A DNA stretch of 64,000 nt from VXYL01 sp965200375 (GCA_965200375.1 OZ241353.1:1426001-1490000), one strand, 5' to 3'; shown: positions 8,727 through 18,101, counted from the stretch's first letter. Program-made: numbers and translations. Notes: a model not told the origin generated them from the letters alone.

Positions 8727-9827
8727 TCAGGTCTCCCGGGAGACCATCAGGCAAGTCAGGTCGTCGGGGCCGGGCGTGCTGCCGACGACGCCGAGCGCGT
8801 CCCACAGCGCTCCGATGTCCGGTGCTTCGGCGGCGGCGCAGTCCTTCAGCCGCGCTTCCTTGGCGGCGAGGCCGTCCTCGTGCAGCACTTCCAGCACGCC
8901 GTCCGAGAAGGCCACCATGCTGTCTCCGGCCGCCAGCGGCAGCTCCGCCACTTCGTACTCCACGGTGTCGAACAGCCCCACGGGCTTGCCGGTCATCTCG
9001 AGAAAACGCGCCTCGCTGCCCGAGGCGTGGATGGTGTGCGGAAAGTGGCCGGCGTTTGCGCAAGCCACGGTGTCCGCTTCGACGTCGACGACGCCGATGA
9101 ACATGGCCACATGCTTGCCGAGGCCGTGGTCGAGCAGCTCGCGGTTCAGCAGCGCCAGTATCCGGCCCGGATCGCGCAGCATCCGCGGCTGGTACTCGCG
9201 TCGAAGACGACGAAAGAAGTTCTTCAGGATCACCGTAATGAGGGCGCTCGACGCGCCGTGGCCGGAGACATCGGCAATGTAGAACGCGAAGTGCCGGTCC
9301 GCGATCCTAAAGTAGTCCACGAAATCGCCGGACAGAATCATCGACGGCTGTACGCGGTGCGCAAGCCGATAGCGGCCGATGGTCATCGGCGACGAAGGCA
9401 GCATGCGCAGCTGCACGTACTGCCCGGCCCGCTGATCCCTCTCGAGGGTGTCCAGCTGCCCGGCGATGCGCAGATCGGTGGGCATCACGCGGGTCACCGC
9501 GGCGCGGATGCGGGCACCCAGATCGGCATCCTCCACCGGCATCTGCACGACGTCGATGAAGCCCTGGCGCATGGCGGCGAGCATCTGCTCGGCGTCGGGC
9601 AGCGCCGGCGCCAGCCACACGAATGCCCCCGGCAGGCGGCCGACCGCCGCGATCCCCTGGGCGGCTTCTTCCAGGCCGAAGCACACAATGACGTCTGCCG
9701 CCTCCAGCACACGCGCGAACGCCCGGCTGCCTCGCCGAGCGTGAACGGCGTCGAACCCTAGGCCGCTGAGGCGAAGCACCAGCGACGACGTCGACTCGTC
9801 GTCGTCGCCCATGACGGCAATGGCCAT
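8727..9827 (-). CDS. Receiver-like domain fused to PP2C/SpoIIE phosphatase
   Basis: 366 aa. The first ~115 residues resemble a response-regulator receiver fold (AIAVMGDDDESTSSLVLRL..., DVIVCFGLE, FVWLAPALPDAEQM), though the usual phospho-Asp motif is degenerate. From about residue 150 there is a SpoIIE-type PP2C serine phosphatase with metal-binding Asp motifs SGDFVDYF, ADVSGHGASSAL, FSDGVLE and GPDDLTCLMV. It probably dephosphorylates the adjacent STAS protein. The start at ATG 9827 lacks a good ribosome site and lies 37 bases after bufC. Confidence 0.85.
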   Translation of the reverse strand: MAIAVMGDDDESTSSLVLRLSGLGFDAVHARRGSRAFARVLEAADVIVCFGLEEAAQGIAAVGRLPGAFVWLAPALPDAEQMLAAMRQGFIDVVQMPVEDADLGARIRAAVTRVMPTDLRIAGQLDTLERDQRAGQYVQLRMLPSSPMTIGRYRLAHRVQPSMILSGDFVDYFRIADRHFAFYIADVSGHGASSALITVILKNFFRRLRREYQPRMLRDPGRILALLNRELLDHGLGKHVAMFIGVVDVEADTVACANAGHFPHTIHASGSEARFLEMTGKPVGLFDTVEYEVAELPLAAGDSMVAFSDGVLEVLHEDGLAAKEARLKDCAAAEAPDIGALWDALGVVGSTPGPDDLTCLMVSRET

Positions 9828-9864
9828 CAAACGATCGCTGTGAGGCAGTGGACGGGCGGCAACC

Positions 9865-10692
9865 CTACTCGTCCAAGTGCTTGGAATCAAGCGGCAGCGA
9901 CCGGTTTCGCGCAGGCGCAGGCGCGTTGGTCGCGCCACTGCCTGCGGGCCGCAGCACGACGTCCTGGCGGTGAAGCCGGGCGAGCATCGACGCCGCCGCC
10001 TGCCGCACTGCCCTCGTGTCCCGCCTGGCCGGCATGGCTGCCGCCACGTCATCGAGACACGCGCCGGCGGGACGGCCCTCGCCGATGCTCTGCAGCAGGC
10101 GCATGGTCGCGGAATTGACGCGCATTGCACGCACCTTGTCGTGGCGGTCCCGCCACGCGACCAGCAGCGTCGGCTTCGCGTCGGCGCACGGTGCCGCGTC
10201 AATCGCATGCACCGGGTACGCGTACTCGAGCAGCCGTGCCAGCGGCGACAACGCCACGAGGTCCGTGGCGGCAATCGCATTGTCGTCGAACTCCCAAGGA
10301 ATATCCGGGGCGAGATCCAGCGCCAGCTTCGTCCACTCGTAGTGGCAAAGCTCCAAAGAGAACGGCGGCAGGCTGGCGCGCACTTCCCCGGCGCGCTCGA
10401 CGAAGGCCAGGAACTCCGCCGGAATGTGCGAGAAGTAAGGCGACTGCGCACGGTGTTCGCGCACGAATGCGCGCACCGCGGCGTGCCATGTGTCGTCGTC
10501 GACCAGACTGCGGCAGACGACGAAAGTGCGGGCCAGGAAGGCTTCGATGTTGTTGTATACCAGTCGGGCGTAGATGCCCATCCGCCGGGGCTCGATGCCC
10601 CCCGGCGCGCTGGTTCCGTCCGGGTTGCGGATGTACGCCGTGAAGGCGCTCTGCCGACGCTGGAACTCGAACCGCGGCTCGGAGGCGGACAC
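9865..10692 (-). CDS. bufC: DUF2063 protein, bufferin maturation partner
   Basis: 275 aa, with an N-terminal DUF2063 domain (FQRRQSAFTAYIRNP... RRMGIYARLVYNNIEAFLARTF). DUF2063 proteins pair with DUF692/MNIO enzymes and present the precursor peptide to them. The C-terminal half (LLQSIGEGRPAGACLDDVAAAM...) looks like the small winged-helix segment common in this family. GTG 10692 starts eight bases after the bufB stop, and no good alternative is seen. Role by family and position: cofactor protein for modifying the bufferin encoded at 11665-11922. Confidence 0.86.
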   Translation of the reverse strand: MSASEPRFEFQRRQSAFTAYIRNPDGTSAPGGIEPRRMGIYARLVYNNIEAFLARTFVVCRSLVDDDTWHAAVRAFVREHRAQSPYFSHIPAEFLAFVERAGEVRASLPPFSLELCHYEWTKLALDLAPDIPWEFDDNAIAATDLVALSPLARLLEYAYPVHAIDAAPCADAKPTLLVAWRDRHDKVRAMRVNSATMRLLQSIGEGRPAGACLDDVAAAMPARRDTRAVRQAAASMLARLHRQDVVLRPAGSGATNAPAPARNRSLPLDSKHLDE

Positions 10693-10700
10693 GGCGCGTT

Positions 10701-11552
10701 TTAGGGAGCGGTCTTGCCCGGCACCCGGGCTTGAAGCTGGCGAATCGTGTCCACTTCCTCGAACAGCTGCCGCAGCGGCGGCAGATCGAAGTCCCGCTCC
10801 AGCAGCGTCGGGCGCGGGCCAAAGCGGCGGTATGCCTCGGCGAGCAGCCGCCACACCGGATCGACGACCGCGGCGGCGTGGGTGTCAACGCGCAGATCCT
10901 CCGCCTCTCGGTAGTGGCCGGCGACGTGCAGGTAGACGGCGCGTTCGCCGGGCAGGCCGTGGAGAAAGGCCACCGGGTCGTAGCCGAAGTTGACGCTGTT
11001 CACGTAGATGTTGTTGACGTCCAGCAGCAGCAGGCAGTCCGCCTCCGCCACCACGGCGTTGACGAACTCCAGTTCGCTCAAGGAAGTGTCCAGCGCGGCG
11101 TAGTAGGAGACGTTCTCGATGCCGATGCGCCGCTCGAGCACCTGCTGGACCCGCTCGATGCGGCCAGCGACGTAATGCACCGCCTCCTCCGTGAACGGGA
11201 TCGGCATGAGATCGTAGAGTTGGCCGCCGTCGCTGCAGGCGGAGAGGTGTTCGGTGTAGGTCTCCACTCCGTGGAGATCGAGAAAGCGCTTCACATCGGC
11301 TAGAAATCCGAGGTCCAGAGGCTGTGGCCCGCCCAGCGACAGCGACAGGCCGTGGCAGACAAGGGGAAAGCGCTCGCTCAGAGCGCGAAACTGACGCCCG
11401 AAGCGGCCGCCGACGTCGATCCAGTTCTCCGGCGCGATCTCCAGGAAGTCCGCACTGCGCCCCGCGGCTTCCTCCGAAGCTGCGAGTTCGCCTATGAACG
11501 CGCGTCGAAGGCCAAGGCCAGCGCCGGAAACGAGAGACGGCGCAACGCACAC
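10701..11552 (-). CDS. bufB: DUF692/MNIO multinuclear iron enzyme for bufferin
   Basis: 283 aa, full length for the family. TIM-barrel motifs with the metal ligands are present in order: DFLEIAPENWI, CHGLSLSLGG, YTEHLSAC, GIENVSYY, LLLDVNNIYVNSVNFGY, YLHVAGHY and TLLERDFDLP. MNIO enzymes use a multinuclear iron centre; in bufferin systems they convert EGKCG cysteines to thiooxazoles that bind copper. GTG 11552 is preceded by GGGAG. It is separated from bufA by a strong stem-loop and followed directly by bufC. Confidence 0.93.
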   Translation of the reverse strand: MCVAPSLVSGAGLGLRRAFIGELAASEEAAGRSADFLEIAPENWIDVGGRFGRQFRALSERFPLVCHGLSLSLGGPQPLDLGFLADVKRFLDLHGVETYTEHLSACSDGGQLYDLMPIPFTEEAVHYVAGRIERVQQVLERRIGIENVSYYAALDTSLSELEFVNAVVAEADCLLLLDVNNIYVNSVNFGYDPVAFLHGLPGERAVYLHVAGHYREAEDLRVDTHAAAVVDPVWRLLAEAYRRFGPRPTLLERDFDLPPLRQLFEEVDTIRQLQARVPGKTAP

Positions 11553-11610
11553 GGGCGGACTCCCGCCTTAGCCGAAACGCCACCGACGGACAACAGCTAG
11601 CGCACCCCTT

Positions 11611-11638
11611 GCGGGCTGCCACCGACGTGGCAGCCCGC
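11611..11638. promoter_or_regulatory. Perfect 12-bp stem-loop between bufA and bufB
   Basis: GCGGGCTGCCAC pairs with GTGGCAGCCCGC across a four-base loop. On the minus strand it lies 26 bases after the bufA stop and about 60 bases before the bufB start. There is no U-run after it, so it looks like an intercistronic attenuator or RNA-stabilising hairpin rather than a full terminator. It would favour precursor over enzyme synthesis. Confidence 0.6.
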
Positions 11639-11664
11639 AGCGGTCCGACTGGTCGCCGGCGGCG

Positions 11665-11922
11665 CTACTCGCTGTCGGCCTCCTCGCTGGAATCCTCGCC
11701 GGAGTCCTCGTCGCTGTCGCCGTCCTTGTCGCCCTCGTCGCCGCACTTGCCTTCGCCGCACTTGCCTTCGCCCTCGTGGGCGTCGGCAAACAGCACGTCT
11801 TCGAGCTCTTCGGCGGCGAACGGGTCGGCAGCGGCCTCGTCCGCGGCCGCGCCGACGGCCACGGACGCGGCAAAGGCGGCGCCGACCACGATGGCGACCG
11901 GCTTCATCTTGCGAGTCAACAT
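11665..11922 (-). CDS. bufA: Bufferin precursor peptide (copper-binding RiPP)
   Basis: 85 aa. A signal peptide (basic start, then PVAIVVGAAFAASVAVGAAA) is followed by a short acidic linker. Two directly joined EGKCG motifs place Cys at residues 55 and 60, and the tail is almost all Asp/Glu/Ser/Gly. EGKCG motifs and a Sec signal are hallmarks of bufferins, periplasmic peptides whose modified cysteines chelate copper. AGGAGAGAG stands just before ATG 11922. Only two cysteines are present, so at most two modified sites are possible. The maturation genes follow at once. The product was identified from motifs and neighbours. Confidence 0.9.
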   Translation of the reverse strand: MLTRKMKPVAIVVGAAFAASVAVGAAADEAAADPFAAEELEDVLFADAHEGEGKCGEGKCGDEGDKDGDSDEDSGEDSSEEADSE

Positions 11923-12037
11923 GCACTCTCTCCTGTAGATGGGTGCTAATCACCCGGTGGTGGTCGTCCACGCTTGGACAGCGTCGACGACATTGGCTGC
12001 ATCTTAATACGGTTGCGGGTGCTTGACTACCGCTGGT

Positions 12038-15000
12038 TCAGCCAGCGGCACGGAAGGCGTCAGCGGATCGCGCCTCGGTGCGCAGGTTCGCCTCGACGGC
12101 CGCAAAGCGCGCCTGCAGCCGCTTCGGGGACACCTTCTCCCGGGTGCCCAGCCGCTGCACGAAGGTGGCCATGCGGAACTCCTGCACCAGGAAGCCAAGG
12201 GCGGCGGTGTCGGCGGCCGTCGCCGCGCAGCGCAGCGCGTCCAGGCGCTGCTGCCAGGGCGCCACAGCCGCCATGCCCTGCCGATCCTGGCGCACCCGCC
12301 CCGGCAGCCGCTCGATGCGCGCCAGCATGCCGTCGAGATAGCGAACGCGATCGCCGCGACTGAGGCCGGGCGTCGCCACTAGGCGGTCCCGGGGAGCCAG
12401 TTCGCCAAGCTGGGCTGTGAGATCGGCTACGCTGGGCGCGAAAGCCGGCCCTTCGAGAGCGGCCAGCGCGGCAGCCACCGCACACCGCTTGGCGAGAATC
12501 CGTCGCATGTCCGCCAGGGTCTCCGAGAAGGCGCTGGCCAGACTGCCTCGGGTCAGCGCTGCGTCGAAGCCGGCCAGGTCCGGCGGCAGAGGGCGGCCCT
12601 CGAAGTGGGCCTGCCATGCCGCGGCCAGCAGCACGGCGTCCGCCAGCGCGGCAGGGGTGCCGAGAGGCGCGAACTGCGCGGCCAGTGCTGCGTCGCGCTC
12701 CGCTTCCCGGCGCAGTCGCGCCGCCAGGCCTGGCTGCGCCAGCAGCGCGAGGCGGGCGTAGCCGGCGCGGCTGCGTTGCGGCTCACCGGGCGCTTGCGGC
12801 GACGATTGCAGCAGCAGATCGACCTCGGCGCCGCGATCCACCAGCGCCGGGTAGGCGACGTTGCCATCGGCCAGCTTCAGCGACCGCGGCACGCCCTGGT
12901 CGGGGAACGACACCAGGCCGCGCACTTCGTGCTGCGCGCGCCGGGAACCGACGAGGGCGCACGCCGTCCGCCCGTGGCTGCGCTGGCGCAGCGCGGCCAG
13001 GTCCCGATCCTGGTCCACGACGCGGCGGCCCTGCCGCACCTGCACGTTCATGCGCAGGTGCGGCGCAATCGCATCGAGCCGCCAGGCGGCGGGGGGCACG
13101 GTCACGCCGCACCGCGACAGCGCCGCCGCGCAGAGCGCTGCCGCCAAGGGCCCTCGTCGGTATGCGCCCGGCGCCAACAGGGCGTCCAGCATCGCCGGCG
13201 TCCGTTCCGGGGCCGGCGCGAAATGCCGGCGCAAAGCCTTCGGCAGCGCCTTCACCAAGGCGAGGCACTTGTCCTCGAAGAAGCCGGGCACCAGCCAATC
13301 CAGGAGGTCCGCATCCAGCTGCGCCAGCTGCGCGGCGGACGCCCGCAGGCTCACGCCGTCGTCGGGCGCCCCCGGCGCGAACTTGTAGGCCAGCGCCAGG
13401 GCCTCGTCGCCGCACGGGAGGCGCGTCGGGAAGTCCTCCGGATGCACGTCCGCGGTCTTCCCTGCGGCCAGGTCCGCTTCCGTCATGGCGAGCGCCGCGA
13501 ACGCCTCGGCACCGTCGCGGCGCTGCTGGCGCTGCCATGCGGCTACGGAGCAGATCTCCGCCGGCAGGCGCGCCAGGTAGAAGGCGCAGCGCGCGGCCTC
13601 GCCGATCACCAGGTCCGCGCGCCGCCGCAGCGCTTGCCGCGCTTCGAGCCGCTTCAAGAGCGCCTCGTTGGCATCGAGCTCCGCGGCTTCTGCCCGGGGC
13701 CCCGAGCCGCGTTCCGCGGGCGGTCGCCGCACCAGCGCCTGCAGCACGAACAGCTCCCGGGCCAGGACCGGGTCCACGTCCGCGGCGCGGCGGCTGCGCG
13801 CCGCCACGACGGCGAGGCCATGAACGGTGACGCGTTCGTCCACTACCGCCTCGCCACGCCTCCGATCCCAGCGCGGCGCGGAAAAGCTGGACTTGGCGAT
13901 GTGGCCGGCCACCGCCTCGATCCACGCCGGCTCCACCGCGGCCACGCAGCGGGCGTAGGTGTGCCCGCTTTCGCTCACTTCGGCGGCCATCACCCAGCGC
14001 GGCGCCGAGCCAGCGAGCAGCGATCCCGGAAACAGGCGGAACCGCTGCCCGCGGGCGCCGTCGTACTCCGCCGGCGGCCGGCGACGCCTTTTGCCGGCAC
14101 CGGCACCGGCACCCGCCCCGGCAGCGGCTTCCGTTTGCCGGCGCTCGCCGATGCAGCCGAGGGCACCGGTCAAGAGGGCGGTGTGCAACGTCCGGTAGTC
14201 CGCCGGCTCGGCGTTGATCTTCATGCCGAGGTCCCGGCATGCAAGGCGCAACTGGCGATGGACGGCGCGCCATTCGCGCACCCGCCCTGGGCTCAGGAAC
14301 TGCCGCTCCAGCGCCTGCCGGAACTCGCGCCGGCTGCGCTGGCGCCGCTCGGACTCCAGCCAGTGCCAGAGCTCGACGAATGCCAGGAAGTCCGAGTGCG
14401 GTCGCGCCGCTGCCGCGGGCGTCGCGGGCCGGAACCGGGCGTGGGCCCGATCCGCGGCTGCCCGCTGATCCACGGGCCGCAAGCGCGGGTCCTGGGCCGC
14501 CAGCACCGAGACCACGATCAGCGCTTCCGCCAAGGCGCCACGCCGCGCCGCTTCCACCACCATGCGCGCCAGCCGCGGATCCACCGGCAGCCGCGCCATG
14601 GCGCGGCCCGTCGGGGTCAGGTCGCCATCCTCGAGCGCCTCGAGTTCGTGCAGCAGCCGCTCGGCATCGGCGATCGCCCGGGGGTGCGGCGGGTCGATGA
14701 ACGGGAAGGAAGCCACGTCCCCCAGGCCGAAGGCGCGCATGGTCAGCACCACGGCGGCGAGGCTGGTGCGGGTGAGTTCGGGATCCGTGTACGCGGGTCG
14801 GGCGGCGAAATCCGCCTCTGTGTACAGCCGGTAGCACACGCCCGGGGCGATGCGGCCGCAGCGCCCGGCGCGTTGCGCGGCGCTCGCCTGGGAGATCGGC
14901 TCCACCCGCAGCCGTTGCAGCTTGGCGCGGTAGCTGTAGCGGCTCACCCGAGCTTCGCCCGGGTCCACCACGTAGCCGATGTTCGGCACTGTCAGGCTCG

Positions 15001-15964
15001 TCTCCGCGACGTTGGTGGCGAGCACCACCCGCTGCCGCCGCCCCGGCGCGAACACGCGCCGCTGCTCCGCGGCCGGCAGCCGCGCATAGAGGGGCAGCAC
15101 CTCGAACTTGTCGCCGAAGGCGCGCTTGACGGCCTGGGCGCTGTCGAATATCTCCCGCTCGCCGGACTGAAAGACCAGGATGTCCCGGGGGCCGACGGGC
15201 GCCTCCGTGGCGATGGTCCGCAGGCAGGCCAGCAGCGCGTCTTCGGGCGCCGCGGCCTCCGGCAGGTGCGCCAGCCGCACCGGGTGGCCGCGCCCGCCGA
15301 GGGCCACCACCGGCGCGTCGCCGAAGTAGGCGGCGAACGCGTCGACGTCGATGGTGGCGCTGGTAACCACCACCTTGAGATCCGGGCGGCGGGGCAGCAG
15401 GCGCTTCAAACAGCCGAGGATGAAGTCCACGTTCAGGCTGCGTTCGTGCGCCTCGTCGACGATCACGCACTCGTAGCGCCGCAAGGCGGGGTCGCGCTGC
15501 AGCTCGGCGAGCAGCAGGCCGTCGGTCATCAGCGTCACGACGGTGTCGGCCGCAGTGCGATCCTCGAAGCGCACCGCGTAGCCGACCTCCGCTCCCAGGG
15601 CCACGCCGAGCTCCTCGGCGATGCGCGCGGCGACGGTGCGCGCCGCCAGCCGCCGCGGCTGCGTGTGGACGATGCCGGCGCGCCGGCCGAGGCCAGCCGC
15701 GAGGCAGGCCTTGGGCAGCTGCGTGGTCTTGCCGGAGCCGGTCTCGCCGGCCACCACCAGCACCTGATGCCGCCGCAGCAGCGCCACGATGTCGGCGATG
15801 CGCTCGGCGATGGGCAGCGCCGGCGGGAAAGCCGGGTTCGCCAGGCCGGCCGGCAAGGGCCGCGGTCGCCGACGGCGAGGGCCTGGCGCCGCCGGCGCCA
15901 CGTCGCCGGCCGCCCCGCGGCGCCGGGCCGCGGCAGGCGCTTCGGGCGCGGATCGGAGTTCCAA
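12038..15964 (-). CDS. hrpA: ATP-dependent RNA helicase HrpA
   Basis: 1308 aa, the normal size for proteobacterial HrpA. Walker A GETGSGKTTQ lies at residues 73-80, the DEAH box at 170-173 and motif III SATID at about 202. Helicase C motifs (NVAETSLTVP, QRAGRCGR) follow, then HA2 and OB domains and the long DUF3418 C-terminus. It unwinds structured RNA and is known in E. coli for rescuing stalled ribosomes. The best start is TTG 15964, 16 bases after the VWA gene stop; an internal low-complexity GAGAGAGK run occurs in the middle third. Confidence 0.94.
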   Translation of the reverse strand: MELRSAPEAPAAARRRGAAGDVAPAAPGPRRRRPRPLPAGLANPAFPPALPIAERIADIVALLRRHQVLVVAGETGSGKTTQLPKACLAAGLGRRAGIVHTQPRRLAARTVAARIAEELGVALGAEVGYAVRFEDRTAADTVVTLMTDGLLLAELQRDPALRRYECVIVDEAHERSLNVDFILGCLKRLLPRRPDLKVVVTSATIDVDAFAAYFGDAPVVALGGRGHPVRLAHLPEAAAPEDALLACLRTIATEAPVGPRDILVFQSGEREIFDSAQAVKRAFGDKFEVLPLYARLPAAEQRRVFAPGRRQRVVLATNVAETSLTVPNIGYVVDPGEARVSRYSYRAKLQRLRVEPISQASAAQRAGRCGRIAPGVCYRLYTEADFAARPAYTDPELTRTSLAAVVLTMRAFGLGDVASFPFIDPPHPRAIADAERLLHELEALEDGDLTPTGRAMARLPVDPRLARMVVEAARRGALAEALIVVSVLAAQDPRLRPVDQRAAADRAHARFRPATPAAAARPHSDFLAFVELWHWLESERRQRSRREFRQALERQFLSPGRVREWRAVHRQLRLACRDLGMKINAEPADYRTLHTALLTGALGCIGERRQTEAAAGAGAGAGAGKRRRRPPAEYDGARGQRFRLFPGSLLAGSAPRWVMAAEVSESGHTYARCVAAVEPAWIEAVAGHIAKSSFSAPRWDRRRGEAVVDERVTVHGLAVVAARSRRAADVDPVLARELFVLQALVRRPPAERGSGPRAEAAELDANEALLKRLEARQALRRRADLVIGEAARCAFYLARLPAEICSVAAWQRQQRRDGAEAFAALAMTEADLAAGKTADVHPEDFPTRLPCGDEALALAYKFAPGAPDDGVSLRASAAQLAQLDADLLDWLVPGFFEDKCLALVKALPKALRRHFAPAPERTPAMLDALLAPGAYRRGPLAAALCAAALSRCGVTVPPAAWRLDAIAPHLRMNVQVRQGRRVVDQDRDLAALRQRSHGRTACALVGSRRAQHEVRGLVSFPDQGVPRSLKLADGNVAYPALVDRGAEVDLLLQSSPQAPGEPQRSRAGYARLALLAQPGLAARLRREAERDAALAAQFAPLGTPAALADAVLLAAAWQAHFEGRPLPPDLAGFDAALTRGSLASAFSETLADMRRILAKRCAVAAALAALEGPAFAPSVADLTAQLGELAPRDRLVATPGLSRGDRVRYLDGMLARIERLPGRVRQDRQGMAAVAPWQQRLDALRCAATAADTAALGFLVQEFRMATFVQRLGTREKVSPKRLQARFAAVEANLRTEARSADAFRAAG

Positions 15965-15980
15965 AAGGAAGCGCCTCGGC

Positions 15981-17144
15981 CTACTTGGAGAGGTAGTTCA
16001 TCCCCTCTTCGAGGCCGCGGATGGTCAGCGGGTACATCTGGCCGTCCACCAGTTCCTGGGTCATGGCCACCGAACTGGAGTACTCCCACGTTTCTTGGGG
16101 CGTCGGGTTGATCCAGACCAGCTTGTCGTAGCCGCGTCTGAAGCGCAGCAGCCAGGCCGCGCCCGGTTCCTCGTTCCAATGCTCGACGCTGCCGCCGGCA
16201 TGGGTGATCTCGTAGGGCGCCATGGTGGCGTCGCCGACGAACACCACTTTGTAGTCCCGGGCGTACTTGTTGAGTATCTCCCAGGTCGGGATGCGCTCGT
16301 TCATGCGTCGGCGGTTGTCCCGCCAGACCGATTCGTAGACGAAGTTGTGGAAGTAGTAGTTCTCCATGTGCTTGAACTCGGTGTGCGAGGCGGAGAACAG
16401 CTCCTCGCAGATCTTCACATGCGCGTCCATGGAGCCGCCGATGTCGAAGAACAGCAGCACCTTCACGGTGTTGTGCCGCTCGGGGCGCATGCGAATGTCC
16501 AGCATGCCGCCGTTGTGGGCCGTGGAGCGGATGGTGTTGTCCATGTCCAGCTCCTCTTCCCGGCCGGTGCGGGCGAACTTGCGCAGCCGCCGCAGCGCCA
16601 GCTTGATGTTGCGGGTGCCGAGTTCCACCGAGTCGTCCAGGTTCTTGTACTGGCGCTGGTCCCACACCCGCTTGGCCTTCTTCTTCCTGCCGCGGCCAAG
16701 GCCGCCGGGGCCGTTCCGGCCCTGTCCTTCGGCGTCGCCTTCCTTGCCCTTTCCTTCGCCCTCGCGGGCCTCCGCCTGTTCCTGGGCCTCCCGCGCCTGC
16801 TTGAACGCCTCGATGAGCTTCTCCAGGCCGCCGAGGGACTTGATGCGCTCGCGCTCTTCGGGGGTCAGGTTCTTCTCGAACTCCCGTCGCAGCCACTCGT
16901 CCGGGATGAGGGTCGCGAGCAGGCCGTGCAGATCTTCGAGACCCTTGAAGTAGGCGCTGAAGGCACGGTCGAACTTGTCGTAGTTGGACTCGTCCTTCAC
17001 CATGCAGGTGCGGGCCAGGAGGTAGAAGTCGTCGACGCTGCTGAAGATCACGCGGTGCCGCAGCGCCGCTATCAGGTCCATCAGTTCCCGAAGTGTCGCC
17101 GGCACTTCGTAGCGGCGCAGCGCAAGAAAGAAGTTGATCAGCAC
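15981..17144 (-). CDS. VWA/CoxE-like protein, partner of MoxR ATPase
   Basis: 387 aa. The N-terminus (LINFFLALRRYEVPATLRELMDL) is typical of CoxE-like proteins. A highly charged linker (EAREGEGKGKEGDAEGQG) joins it to a C-terminal von Willebrand A-like fold with MIDAS-type DIGGSMDAH. Such proteins work with MoxR AAA ATPases to insert metals or assemble complexes. The MoxR gene lies directly upstream, 35 bases away, supporting a two-gene chaperone unit. The client is not encoded here. Confidence 0.88.
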   Translation of the reverse strand: MLINFFLALRRYEVPATLRELMDLIAALRHRVIFSSVDDFYLLARTCMVKDESNYDKFDRAFSAYFKGLEDLHGLLATLIPDEWLRREFEKNLTPEERERIKSLGGLEKLIEAFKQAREAQEQAEAREGEGKGKEGDAEGQGRNGPGGLGRGRKKKAKRVWDQRQYKNLDDSVELGTRNIKLALRRLRKFARTGREEELDMDNTIRSTAHNGGMLDIRMRPERHNTVKVLLFFDIGGSMDAHVKICEELFSASHTEFKHMENYYFHNFVYESVWRDNRRRMNERIPTWEILNKYARDYKVVFVGDATMAPYEITHAGGSVEHWNEEPGAAWLLRFRRGYDKLVWINPTPQETWEYSSSVAMTQELVDGQMYPLTIRGLEEGMNYLSK

Positions 17145-17179
17145 GGCTCCCGCCCCTCGGTTCCTCGCGCCGGGCTCGG

Positions 17180-18028
17180 CTAGCCGCGGCTGTCGCGCCG
17201 GTTCATGAAGGCAAGGCGCTCGAGCAGATGGACGTCCTGTTCGTTCTTCACCAAGGCGCCGTACAGCGGCGGGATGGCCTTGGACGGATCCCGGTTGGTG
17301 AGTATCTCGTCCGGTATGTCGTCCGCCATCAGGAGCTTCAGCCAGTCGATGAGCTCGGAGGTGGAGGGCTTCTTCTTGAGGCCGGGCACCTTGCGCACGT
17401 CGAAGAAGATGTCCATCGCTTCCTTCACCAGCTGCTTCTTGATGGCGGGAAAGTGGACCTCGACGATCTGCTCCATCGTCTCCCGGTCCGGAAAGTTGAT
17501 GTAGTGGAAGAAGCAGCGCCGGAGGAAGGCGTCCGGCAGTTCCTTTTCATTGTTCGAAGTAATGACGACGATGGGCCGGTGCTTGGCGACTACGGTCTCG
17601 TTCAGCTCGTAGACGAAGAACTCCATGCGGTCCAGTTCCTGCAGCAGATCGTTGGGGAACTCGATGTCCGCCTTGTCGATCTCGTCGATCAGCAGCACCA
17701 CGCGCTCCTCCGCCTCGAACGCCTCCCACAGCTTGCCCTTCTTGATGTAGTTGCGAATGTCCGCCACGCGCTCGTCGCCAAGCTGGGAGTCCCGCAGGCG
17801 CGAAACCGCGTCGTACTCGTACAGCCCCTGCAGGGCCTTGGTCTGGGACTTGATGTGCCAGGAGATGAGGCGCAGGCCCAAGGTGCCGGCGACTTCCTCG
17901 GCGAGCAGCGTCTTGCCGGTGCCAGGTTCGCCCTTGACCAGCAGCGGGCGCTCGAGCTTCACCGCGGCGTCCACCGCCATGGAGAGTTCGTCGGTGGAAA
18001 TGTAGGTGTCGGTGCTGTCGAAGATCAT
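17180..18028 (-). CDS. MoxR-family AAA+ ATPase
   Basis: 282 aa. Walker A GEPGTGKTLLAEE, Walker B VVLLIDEIDKADIEF, sensor-1 VVITSNNEKELPDAF and the arginine-finger region RRCFFHYINFP are all present. MoxR ATPases act as chaperones with VWA proteins; the downstream neighbour is such a protein. The start ATG is at 18028 and the 18029-18101 space to the next gene has no clear terminator. Confidence 0.92.
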   Translation of the reverse strand: MIFDSTDTYISTDELSMAVDAAVKLERPLLVKGEPGTGKTLLAEEVAGTLGLRLISWHIKSQTKALQGLYEYDAVSRLRDSQLGDERVADIRNYIKKGKLWEAFEAEERVVLLIDEIDKADIEFPNDLLQELDRMEFFVYELNETVVAKHRPIVVITSNNEKELPDAFLRRCFFHYINFPDRETMEQIVEVHFPAIKKQLVKEAMDIFFDVRKVPGLKKKPSTSELIDWLKLLMADDIPDEILTNRDPSKAIPPLYGALVKNEQDVHLLERLAFMNRRDSRG

Positions 18029-18101
18029 CGAAGGGCCTTGAGTTCGGGCGCGCTCGGCGCGGGCAACCGGCCGCGTTCGGCCCGTCGTGGCAGCAGCTAC
18101 T

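Noticed and set aside
12605..16111. A 1168-codon open frame on the plus strand opposite hrpA
   Set aside because: It is exactly antisense to the HrpA helicase, has Arg/Gly/Pro-rich composition with no family motifs, and is an artefact of high GC content.
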